Source: Bursaphelenchus xylophilus
Lineage: Eukaryota; Nematoda; Chromadorea; Rhabditida; Aphelenchoididae
Assembly: GCA_904066235.2 (NCBI GenBank)
Contig: CAJFCV020000006.1
Coordinates: 11,656,001-11,720,000 of the forward strand
DNA: 64,000 bases
Reading direction: 5' to 3'
The stretch's first letter is position 1. Each line of letters begins with the position of its first letter. The translations under genes were made by a program, and so were the position numbers. Under the pieces are notes generated by a model. That model had not been told where the DNA came from. It ran no database searches and worked only from the letters and a program-made list of their open reading frames with translations. Positions 1 through 9,527 of this stretch are shown here, piece after piece.

Positions 1-136
1 TTTTTGTCGAAAAATCTGCGATTTTTGAGTCATTTCTCCCGTCTCTTGTCTTCGCCCGCTGAATCATCGCAGGATTCTCGTCGTGGGCCAAAAACTCAGC
101 CATGGAAAGCAAGGGCGTGGAGAGGTTGATCATCAT
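1..136 (-). CDS. 5' end of an unidentified gene (partial, runs off left edge)
   Basis: Reading leftwards from an ATG at 136 the frame stays open to the window edge (about 45 codons). The codon use is more GC-rich than the AT-rich surroundings. The peptide begins MMINLSTPLLSMAEFLAHDE and continues with a short charged stretch. Just upstream on the minus strand an AAATTAG acceptor lies 3-4 bases before the ATG, as expected for a nematode spliced-leader or 5'UTR acceptor. I do not recognise the product and cannot see its downstream exons. It could also be a chance open stretch, but the acceptor, the start and the GC-rich codons together favour a real first coding exon. Confidence 0.5.
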   Translation of the reverse strand, partial: MMINLSTPLLSMAEFLAHDENPAMIQRAKTRDGRNDSKIADFSTK

Positions 137-1563
137 GCTTTCTAATTTTTCGGAACGATCTAACTTTACTTTTTAAAATTCGGGATTTTTAGTCAAAATA
201 TTCAATTTTTTGACTATTTTTTGTAAATTTTGAAATAAATTTCTATAAAATATGTCATGATGACATGTTTTTTTGAAGAAAGGGCTTATATTTTTTCTGA
301 AAAAAGGGATTTCTCATCCTAATTTTTTACTTTTTTTCAAAAAATCCTTTTTTTTTCAAAATTTAAAGGAAAAATCCAAAAAATGCGTCATAATGACATG
401 TTTAAAGGATTGATAAAGCTTCTATTTTGCTGAAAATGCTATTTTTGACCCGCTTTTACGAATTTTTCACAAAAAAAAATTTTGATTTTTTCAAAAAATT
501 TCTTTTTTTTTAATAAAATTTTTGATAAAACATCTAAAAAATCGGTCATTCTGACATATTTAAAAGTCAATCAGAGTCCTATATTGCCTGAAAAGCCATG
601 TTTTGCCCAGATCTTTGATTTTTTCCCCCAAAAAATTCAATTTTTCCAATGAAAATTCAATTTTTTCGAGTTCTCCCCTAAAATTCGCTACAACGAACCG
701 CTGGGACCGTGTAGACGGTGGAGGCTTTTGTTTGCTCATCCCTCGTGTGTTGGGCTGAGTTCGTGGCCGCAGGTCGTGCGCACTCTGGGTTTTATTTATC
801 AAGCGAGAGAGCGGCGGGATTGGGGAGAGCGGAGAGAGAAAGAGCGGTCACTTTCAGCTCAAGTGGTCATTCCAACGCACGCTCGCTGTTTTTTGTTTAG
901 AGTTCAGAGGCCATCAGGTCGGATTCTTGCCGTAGATTGGAGATTTGGGGTGATTTTTATATTGTAGTAGACATTAGTAGGGGAGTTGAGAAAAAAGGGG
1001 TAAAAATAGCCAAATTATATCAAAAAATGCTGTATAAAAAATGTTTTATTACTTTTCAGACACCTATTTCACTTTTCCAACTCTCAATTATTAGAAAAAA
1101 TTTCAAAAATTCAAATTTCCCGCCAAATTTGGCATTCTGTTTTAACCCTTGAAACAACAAATTTAAGATTTTTACCCATCTGGAGAACTTTTTAAAGCCA
1201 TTTCCAGCCCTCTACACAGCGAATTTCCCTATAAAAACCATCTTTTTTAAAACATTTTTTCCCATTTTTATAAAAAAATTTATTTTTCCATTTTTCATCC
1301 CAATTACTTTTGCTTTTTCTCCACGGATTACTCATCTAAATTAAGAGTTTTTTTCTGTTTTTCTCTAAACCCTCTTGAATCCGCTGAATCTCTCCGTTTT
1401 CTCGATTAGAAATCGATTTCTTCGGGAGTTCAGTGAGATGAAATCGCGGGATCTCGGCGGATACGTGGTTTACTCAGTCAGTTTTTTAATTGGCGAGAGT
1501 TTGCGGAGGTGAAAGTACACTGTTCCTGACGAGAACCCATTTTTTTTGAAGTTTTGATTTTTT
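137..1563. other. Gene-free spacer with one GC-rich promoter-like patch
   Basis: This is AT-rich sequence without a supportable gene. Bases 240-560 carry three copies of the dispersed motif built on GTCAT[CG/AA]TGAC. Bases 700-930 are a GC-rich patch with GAGAG-type purine runs (around 800-850), resembling other promoter-like patches in this window. It could be the divergent promoter of the minus gene at the left edge. A TATATTGTAGTAG intronic-type motif lies at about 957-970, and a CCCGCCAAATTTGGCATTC repeat at about 1,120. Confidence 0.4.
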
Positions 1564-2396
1564 GCACTGTGCAAAATTTTTGGCTTTTTTTCTTGCACTG
1601 TGCAAAAAAATTTTTGGCTTTTTTCTTGCACGGTGCAATTTTTTGCCTTTAATTTTTTCGCACAGTGCATTTTTTGGCTCTCCGTTTTTGCACAGTGCAA
1701 AATTTTTTGGCTTTTTTTCTTGCACAGTGCGGTTTTTCGCTCCCCATTTTTTTGCACTGTGCAAAATTTTTTTTGTTTACTTTATTTTCTTGCACGGTGC
1801 AATTTTTTGCTCTTCATTTTTTTCGCACCGTGCAAAAAATTTTTTGATTATTTTTTTGCACCGTGCAAAATTTTTAGATTCTCTTTGCACTGTGCAAAAA
1901 AAATTTTCGCCTTTTTTGCTGCACGGTGCAATTTTCTGCTCTTTAATTTTTTCGCACCGTGCAAAAAATTTTTTGGATTTTTTCCTCGCACAGTGCGCTT
2001 TTTTGGCTCGTCATTCTTTTGCACGGTGCAAAAATTTTTTGGCTTTTTTTGTTGCACAGTGCAATTTTTTTCTCTTAATTTTTTTTGCACCGTGCAAAAA
2101 ATTTTTTGAATTTTTTCCTCGCACAGTGCGATTCTTTTTTCTCCATTTGTTCGCACGGTGCAATCTGTTTTTTAGACGATCAATTTCGCGCACTGTGCAG
2201 GTGAATTTTTTCTCGTTGCACTGTGCAATAATCTTTTGTCGCTGATTTTTGCACTGTGCACATTCATTGGCGCAATTTTTTTTCTTAATCGTGCACTGTG
2301 CAGCAAGATTTTTATGTTTGCACTGTGCAGTCAGATTTCTTCGGCTTTTAGGTCAACTGCACAGTGCGGTCCGTTCGAAAATCCGCACTGTGCGAA
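1564..2396. repeat. Palindrome array A (TGCACNGTGCA)
   Basis: I count about 26 copies of an 11-bp palindrome with a free centre base, TGCAC-N-GTGCA (outer base sometimes C/G), in 830 bp. Spacing is irregular and averages about 32 bp. All four centre bases occur. The linkers are T-rich and not conserved, so this is not a tandem satellite in the usual sense: only the palindrome is kept. No coding frame is credible although several frames are open. Confidence 0.95.
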
Positions 2397-2823
2397 AAAT
2401 TGTAAACATTTCTTTTGCAACTTTTGGAGATGTCGCCGTTATTTTGAGCGTTGGCATTGAAATTGAAAGTAAAAAACTCTTTAATTGACTTCCCCATGTC
2501 GCCGCATCAGCCATTTTTCTTCCTTCTTCACCATATCGGATCTCGAGAATTGATTTTTTCGATCTTTTTTCTCTACGTGCAACTTTTATGTTAGCATTTT
2601 ACAAGTTTCTGGCCACATTTTCACATAAATTTCTTCGAAAATTTAGTTTGTATTATCTGTCCTGGAAGTGGTTGATCACTAATTTGTTTGCGTTTGGTAT
2701 AATCTCAAGAGTTCGGGGGTTCTGCGGATTTGCCTCAGGCAAAACAAAGCAAAAAATCGTGCGCTGGCGATTTGTTTGGAAAAAAAATTATTTTGGAAGT
2801 CAGTTTTGAGTAATAATTTTCAA
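2397..2823. other. Spacer between arrays A and B
   Basis: Unremarkable AT-rich sequence without palindromes, splice-flanked exons or recognisable motifs. Confidence 0.5.
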
Positions 2824-4024
2824 CGCGCACAGTGCGAAAGCTTCGATTTTTTCCGCACAGTGCGAAGTCGAAATGTCTTTTTTGCAAAGGGAATTCTTGC
2901 GCACTGTGCAAAAATCCAAAATCTAATCTTTGCACAGTGCAAAGGTTTGTCGCGCTTTTCGCACAGTGCAAAGGTTTGTCGCGGTTTTTGCACAGTGCAA
3001 ATTGCAAAAAGAACAAAGTTTTCCGCACAGTGCAAAGGTTTGTCGCGCTCTTCGCACAGTGCAAGACTCAAAAGCAATTTCTTTCTGCACTGTGCAAAGG
3101 GTTGTCGCATTCTTTGCAAAATCCGAAAAAGGAAATTTTCCGCACCGTGCAAAGATTTGTCGCGGTTTTTGCACAGTGCAAATTGCAAAAAGAACGAAGT
3201 TTTCCGCACAGTGCAAAGGTTTGTCGCGCTTTTCGCACAGCGCAAAACTCAAAAGCAATTTCTTTCTGCACTGTGCAAAGGTTTGTCGCATTCTTTGCAA
3301 AATCCGAAGAAGAAAATTTCCGCACCGTGCAAAAGCTTGTCGCGTTTCTTGCACAGTGCAAAAGGTTGTCTCATATTTTTGCACCGTGCAGAATTAAAAA
3401 AAAAAAGTTTTTTGCACGGTGCAAAGGTTTGTCGCGCTTTTCGCACAGTGCAAAAGGTTATCTAACTTTTTGCACCGTGCAAAAGCTTGTCGCGTTTCTT
3501 GCACAGTGCAAAATCGAGAAGGGAAATTTTTCGCACAGTGCAAAACTCAAAAGCAATTTCTTTCTGCACTGTGCAAAAGTTTGTCGCATTCTTTGCACCG
3601 TGCAAAATCCGAAAAAGGAAATTTTCCGCACCGTGCGAAAGCTTGTCGCGTTTTTTGCACCGTGCAGAATTAAAAAAAGAAAATTTTTTGCACGGTGCAA
3701 AACTAAAAAAAAAAGAAATTTTCCGCACAGTGCAAAGGTTTGTCGCGTTCATTGCACAGTGCACAATTTAAAAAAAGGAAATTTTTTGCACCGTGCAGAA
3801 TTAAAAAAAGAAAATTTTTTGCACGGTGCAAAACTAAAAAAAAAAGAAATTTTCCGCACAGTGCAAAGGTTTGTCGCGTTTTTTGCACAGTGCAAAATTG
3901 GAAAAAGAAATTTTTCGCACGGTGCAAAGTTTGTCGCGGTTTTCGCACAGTGCACAATCAAAAAAGGAAATTTTTTGCACAGTGCATAAGTTTAATTTTC
4001 GAAAATTTCTTGCACAGTGCAAAA
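2824..4024. repeat. Palindrome array B, compound unit
   Basis: Roughly forty copies of TGCACNGTGCA. Here the linkers are also partly conserved: many palindromes are followed by AAAGGTTTGTCGCG, and some by blocks such as AAAACTCAAAAGCAATTTC or AAATTGCAAAAAGAAC. This gives an irregular higher-order array. The unit lacks stop codons on both strands, which creates very long but meaningless open frames. Confidence 0.95.
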
Positions 4025-4896
4025 GATCCCAAATCCTTTGGCCTTAATTTCTGGTGATTAAATTTTTTTCCAATGGCGTCTATATTCGTAATTATCCTAG
4101 AGATTAGCGTCAGGATTAGGATGTGTTTGTCTCTTTTACCGGGTAAACACGAACATATATCATCATGTTTTATCCAAAAATGATACATAGTTCTGTTGTA
4201 GTTGGGTGTAAATCGCCTTTTGCTACAATGATTTCACCGTGAGTATCATAAGCTTTTAATGGGCGGGCAAAGCGGCTTTTCGTTGTAGGTTTTTCATTTA
4301 ATCAATTAAAAATCTTTTTTCGGCCAATCTCGCAAACAGCGAGCGTTGGGGAGTTGTCAAACTTGTGTACTTTCTCTACCAGCCATTTTCATCAAAATTC
4401 GCGGCATTTTTCCCGGAAATTTTTGATCATTTTGGTCCCGACACGAAAACATCAATTTTTCCGGATCTTGTTTTGCAGCCTCCGGAAGCTCTCAAGGTTA
4501 ATGTAGCCGTCACAGACGACCCCTAAAAGCTCAAAAACCATCGTTAGCTCTCGCATTTTGGGTTTGATTGAGCTGTCTGGCGATATTAATCATCATCCCT
4601 TAGCACTTGTCCCCCGCGCAATTCTCGCCCCCGAAACCGCAAACTGCCCCCGAGATTAATTTGATCTATCGGCGAAATTCCACAGCGCCGACCTTGTTTG
4701 TTGCTGGATTGGTGTTATCTCGCGGCTGGTGATCGCCGGAGATCCCCCGGACGCCGCTTTTTTCCATGTTTTCCCGAGAGTTTTTCATAATTTTTCGTAA
4801 AATTTTTGGGCGCAAATTGTTTTGGAAGTTTTGGCCTAAAACAAGCTGCTGGTATTTTCATAAAGTGCGTAGACATTTATTTGCCTTTTATCGCGA
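4025..4896. other. Spacer, moderately GC-rich at 4,480-4,780
   Basis: No firm gene. The minus strand at 4,556-4,452 has a 34-codon frame with an EF-hand-like loop (see findings). The plus strand at 4,479 has a TTTTGCAG acceptor followed by a short frame. Bases 4,600-4,760 are relatively GC-rich and could be promoter sequence. Confidence 0.3.
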
Positions 4897-5164
4897 ATGC
4901 ACAGTGCAGTTTGGCTTTTCCCCCTAACGCACAGTGCAGTTTCCGTTTTAGCCAAAATGCACAGTGCATCTCGCTTTTTTTTCCCGAACGCACAGTGCAG
5001 TTTGCCTTTTCCCCCCAAACGCACAGTGCAGTTTGCCTTTCCCTGTTTGTCGCGAACGAACAGTGCATTTTGCCTTTTTTCCCGAACGCACAGCGCAGTT
5101 CGCCCTTTTCTTCCCTTGTTTGTCTCTCACGCACCATTCATTTTCCTGTTTTTCACACAGTGCA
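4897..5164. repeat. Palindrome array C
   Basis: About nine copies of the palindrome, mostly in the form AACGCACAGTGCAGTTT, spaced 30-40 bp, with some decayed copies (GAACAGTGCA, CGCACAGCGCA). The linkers resemble one another (GCCTTTTCCCC), so this is a semi-regular tandem array. It is followed by one copy of the GTCTCTCGTCTGC repeat near 5,221. Confidence 0.9.
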
Positions 5165-5639
5165 GATTTAAAAAAGCGCCAGAGACATTTTTTCTCTGAC
5201 CATTTCTCATCCTTTTCATTGTCTCTCGTCTGCAAAATGATCGTTGAATATCTCGATTATTACTGTTGATATTACGCTGAAATTTTTAGCGATTGAACTA
5301 TAGTCCATACAGATTAATTGTTAAAAATTTTAGGAGAATCTAAGATTTGGCCTTTGAGAATTGGCCAGATCAGATTTTCCCTTCAATCTTGACTATTCTC
5401 CCCAAAAAATCGAGTTTTTTCTTTTGCCCGCGAGACTTTTTCGTGCCTAAAATTTATTGCGAAAAGTGATTACTATATGCGTCTATGCCAATTTGACTCT
5501 AAATAAATTACATTTATTAGTCAAAAATGAAATGTCTTGGCATAAAATCGCCTTTCCCGGGAAATATCGCCAATTTTTCACAAAAATCATCAATTTCCCC
5601 CCGTTTTCTACCTGTCTTTACATTGCAATTTGTCTTCTG

Positions 5640-6240
5640 CACTCTTAACTAGCGATGCAGCTCGATTTGCCCTCATTTCCCTCGTTTCCTCGTCCATTCC
5701 GAGCCTGCGGCGGGGATCAGATTGGGCGCGCTTCGTTGCCCTTTGCAAAAGATCGCCTCTCTCGCCGCTCTCCGCAATCCTCGCGCTGTCTGGGGGTTCG
5801 CGAATTTTTGTTCGATCATTCGCTATAATTCCCCCCGCCGATGAAACATTTTGTCGGCGCCCTCGGGGGGAAAAAAGAAGGAGGCAGGCAGGGGGGGGGG
5901 GCAAGTGCAAGGTCCGAAGGATCTCACCGCTTCTCGGACCGAGGGGGCGCGACCGACTGACCGCGCGCAAAATCCCCCTCCCTGGGTCCCCCCCCCCCGC
6001 CCCACGAGCGGCGAATTCGCCCACCCCTCTCGCCGTCTGCGCGCCCTCCGCTTTCGGCGCGGTGCGAGCGCGCACCGGACGGGGGCGCGCGCCGTTACGT
6101 GCTCTTATCGACATTCAGTCGGCCCCCCGCAAGGGCGCCTGATTCCGGCGGCTGAACGTGGATGGGGGTTGCGACGCGATCGCTCGAAACTTTTCGACGA
6201 ACCAGCTAATATACTCGTAATGTTTGGCTGGTAATTCGAC
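5640..6240. promoter_or_regulatory. GC-rich promoter-like island with 11-G and 11-C tracts
   Basis: A sharp GC-rich block in AT-rich surroundings. It contains an 11-base G run (5,891-5,901) and an 11-base C run (5,988-5,998). No splice-bounded coding frame is convincing; long frames exist on both strands, as expected from GC-rich DNA. It is probably a promoter or first non-coding exon for the gene starting at 9,528, or for a transcript I cannot see. Confidence 0.35.
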
Positions 6241-6579
6241 GGGTGTTTGAAAATTTTTCGAATTTTTATTTCGGACCCTTCGATATCAAGTGGAAGATAA
6301 TGCGATTTCTCTTTATTCGTGCAACTTTCACGTAGATTTTTGGATGTGCCTTGAGGCTATGAGCCTTCAATATTTTTTATAGCACATTTTGAAACGGTTT
6401 TCTATTCATATTATCGTATTTTAAACAACCTTTTTTAAAAAAATTTGATTTCATGGCGGTCAGATATCTAGTGCAAGATCTCAGTCGTCGTATTAGCAAT
6501 AGCTATGGCGGACAACGCGTTTGATTGAAGAGATATTTTTCTATTTTTACTGGAAAACTCGCTAGTCTGCCTACGAGTT

Positions 6580-6965
6580 GGAAAAAATTATATCACTTAT
6601 ATTATCCATGACAGTTAGTTCAAGACTCTCGGATATATTGGGCGATATCTCCGTGACCCTGTTAGCTATTGCGCTTGTTGATAGAGTGTTTGATAGATGA
6701 TATCACAGTCTCCAAAATAGCTAGAAATCTGCTTTATACTTCAGTCGGATCGGGCGCTATATCAGTTATATTATACTTGCTAGTAATGTCAAGGCTTTCG
6801 GATATATTGGGCGATATCTCGGTGACCCTGTTAGGTATTTTGTTTGTTGATAGCGTGTTTAATCGGCGATATCGGGCTCTCCCAAATAGCAAAAAATCCG
6901 CTTTGCTCCTCAATCGGATCGGGAGTTATATCAGTTATATTATCCTTGACAACCTTTTCAATTTG
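6580..6965. repeat. Tandem repeat, unit about 169 bp, about two copies
   Basis: The segment TCGGATATATTGGGCGATAT occurs at 6,629 and again at 6,798, each followed by a similar GTGACCCTGTTAG block and a TTATATTAT[CA]C block. This indicates a duplicated unit of about 169 bp. Confidence 0.8.
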
Positions 6966-7069
6966 TTTTGGTCAGATCTCCAATAACTGCCTATAATTCG
7001 ACCTGCCCAAACTCCACAGCCCCGAGAACCCTCTAGATTTGTAGCCCACGATCTCAGCTAGCAGTCCAT

Positions 7070-7370
7070 GTCCATTTTGCCCCCGTTTCCTGCGCGCCCT
7101 CCTCGTTGCGCGCGCTCTTTCGCGGAGCGCTGGAATTTCGGGTGGAAATCGCGAGAAGCCGGCGGATCTTTTTTTTGTGACCGGAGGCAGTCGCGCGTTC
7201 TGTTCGAAAAAACACGAGCCAGCCATTCATTCACACCTTCACCTGCTGCCCTCAGGGTATTTTTGGGAGGCGAGGCGACCGGGTGGGAGAGCGGACTTGA
7301 CCTTTTCGATATTATAATACTTTCTGTTTCGAAATCGAGGCGCTGCGACGGAGGGTGAAAGGCGCGGGAG
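7070..7370. promoter_or_regulatory. GC-rich promoter-like patch
   Basis: A second GC-rich block (CGCGCCCTCC, CGGAGCGCTGG and similar) about 2.1 kb upstream of the PAS-coactivator start codon. No coding exon is recognisable. It may be a promoter with a long 5'UTR intron, since the coding region at 9,528 is preceded by an acceptor rather than by a promoter. Confidence 0.3.
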
Positions 7371-8035
7371 TTGTGTGGGTCATAACTTGGAGTATGGATT
7401 TGTAGTGGGTCGGTGTGACATAAAAATCAACCTTTGAGACGAAAAAAATGTTTCACGATGTTTTTCAAAAATTCGAAAAATCAGTAATTTCAAGTTGTAA
7501 AACTACTGCCTAAGGCAGAAATAAGTATCCAAAAATATTTTTAGCCATTTTATTTTTTTCCATTCCATCAATTCTGATCATTTTTTGACATCAAATTCCA
7601 GTCCTAAAAGATGTCATCATGACGGATTTTTTGGAAGTTTTAACTTTTTTTTCAACTTGTATGGCGTAAATCGCCTACCAAGACAACTGGTAGGCATTTT
7701 TCGAAAAAAATCTATTTTTATTTTTTTTTTGTTTTCTCAAATTTTGATCGAGCATTGAACTTTCCCTTCAGGCTTGCTGTAAAGTGCGATAGGTGTAATT
7801 TTTCATACCCTCTATTACAACACATATTCCAGCGGCCTTTTGTTTATTTATTTGAACTTTTCCACTTCCGTCAACATATTTTTTGCGCGGGAAAATTTAA
7901 TTTTTCTGTCTAGAAAATCCGTCATCGGGGGTTTAAAATACGATAGGTATTGTGGTATGAATTTTTTTGTAACATACGGTTATTATATTAGGAAATTTTA
8001 GTCGATTTTTTTCAAAAATTTTTGGGCTTTAAAAA

Positions 8036-8320
8036 TGTCATGATGACGGATTTTTTGGAAATTTTAGATTTTTCGTGTTTTCGATATTTTTGTAAAATAC
8101 GATTGATGATTGGAAGGTCTTTGTTGCAATTATTTTCTGTGTAATTTCAACAATTAATAATGTCATGATGACGGATTTTTTGGAAATTTTTGAATTTTTC
8201 GATTTTTTGATTTTTTTTTGGTAACATACGACTGTATATCAAAGGATATTGAAGTTATTCTTTTATAATTTTGAGAATGAACAATGTCATGATGACGGAT
8301 TTTTTGGAAATTTTTGAATT
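8036..8320. repeat. Three tandem units carrying GTCATGATGACGG
   Basis: The phrase TGTCATGATGACGGATTTTT recurs at about 8,038, 8,162 and 8,285, each followed by TTGGAAATTTT, so the spacing is about 124 bp. This is a local triplication of a motif that is also dispersed through many introns of the window. Confidence 0.85.
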
Positions 8321-8879
8321 TTTCGATTTTTTTTTTATTTTTTTAAACTTTTTTCCATTTTTGGATCTTTGATTTTCCATTTTTTCCACCAAAAAAACTT
8401 CCAAAAAATCGTTCCCTCTTTTTATGATTTTTTTTTATTTATTGTCATCAAAAATTCCACGTCCGATGAGGAATTTCGCATAAAATCCGCAGACGATGAC
8501 TTTTCGTCGTGTTTTCCGCCCCGAACAAAAGAAATTTGCGTCGAATGTTCCGCGAACTCGACAAAAATTACGAAATTGGAAACGAAAATGGAATTAAAAG
8601 ACGTCGACGGATGACTTGGAAATCTCACTCCGTCGTCGCCGCGGCTCAAAACACACGTGCGATTTTGATTTTTTGTGGAGAATTTTGATTTTTTGGGGGG
8701 AAATTTCGGGATTTTTTGGGGGAAATTTCGATTTTTTGGGGGAATGTTTGATTTTTTTGTGGGGGATTTTGATTTTTTGGGGGAAATTTTCGGGATTTTT
8801 TTGGGTTCTTTTAAAGAAAAGAAATTTTTTAAAACTTGGCCTGGATTATAACTATCATTTTCTACCACATATTCCACAT

Positions 8880-9240
8880 TTTAACTCACTTTTTTGCACA
8901 ACAAACGAGATTTTTTTGACTGAAAAATTTCAAAATATCAAAAAAAATTTTTTTTTGGTTTTCAATTTGAAATTTTCACAGTTTCATCCGAATGGCAAGT
9001 ATAATATTTCTACAAAAAATCAATTTTTTCCCTTTAAAATTCTCAACGATACAGCCGAAAAAAGTTTTTTTCTCTGACCGTCTCTTCATTTTCCATAGTC
9101 TCTCGTCTGCAAGGATTGTTGAATATCTCGGCCATAGCTGCTGAGTTTCATCTAAAATTTGGAGGCTTATGATCACTGTCTATGAAGAGTACTTGGCCAA
9201 AATTTGAGGAAATTCTGAGCTTCGTACTTTGAGAAATTTA
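8880..9240. repeat. Half copy of a foldback repeat family
   Basis: This stretch (CTCTGACCGTCTC followed by CATAGTCTCTCGTCTGCAAG) matches the arms of the long foldbacks at 58,716-59,622 and 63,110-63,760. Only one arm is present here. Confidence 0.6.
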
Positions 9241-9460
9241 AATTTGAAAAAAATTTTCGATTTTTTGCCAATTTTTTTATTTTTTGCCATTTTCCCTAGA
9301 TTTTTTTTGATTTTTCTTTTGTTACAGTAACCCAATTTAAACTGCAATCTATGATTGTCCTTTTAGATTAACTTTCATTCTTTTACGCAACCGTGTTTCC
9401 CAATTTTCGACCATTTTTATCTTATACTACCCCTCAACTCCCAAAACTCATCCATTTCTC

Positions 9461-9527
9461 TTGCAGCAACCCGCAACTCTTTCAAGCGCTCGGCCACATC
9501 CTGGCCTGGCCCTCCTCTCGATGCTAA
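9461..9527 (+). promoter_or_regulatory. Acceptor and 5'UTR of the PAS-coactivator gene
   Basis: TTTCTCTTGCAG ends at 9,466 and is followed by about 61 bases of GC-rich 5'UTR. An in-frame TAA sits directly before the ATG at 9,528. The acceptor may be a spliced-leader site or the end of a 5'UTR intron. The in-frame stop fixes 9,528 as the start and excludes a longer N-terminus in this exon. Confidence 0.65.

Noticed and set aside
1564..4024. Very long open frames (up to 385 codons) on both strands across the palindrome arrays
   Set aside because: The repeated palindrome and its linkers contain no stop codons in most frames on either strand, so the frames are a by-product. The peptides are just translated repeats (FRTVQ, CTVQ, HSAK, ALCK).
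1564..5164. CRISPR-like arrays
   Set aside because: The repeat is only 11 bp with variable spacing and a variable centre base, the spacers are T-rich, and the surrounding genes are spliced eukaryotic genes.
5608..6142. Frames of about 170 codons on both strands in the GC-rich island
   Set aside because: Both strands are open because of GC content and homopolymer tracts; no acceptor/donor boundaries and no recognisable domain.
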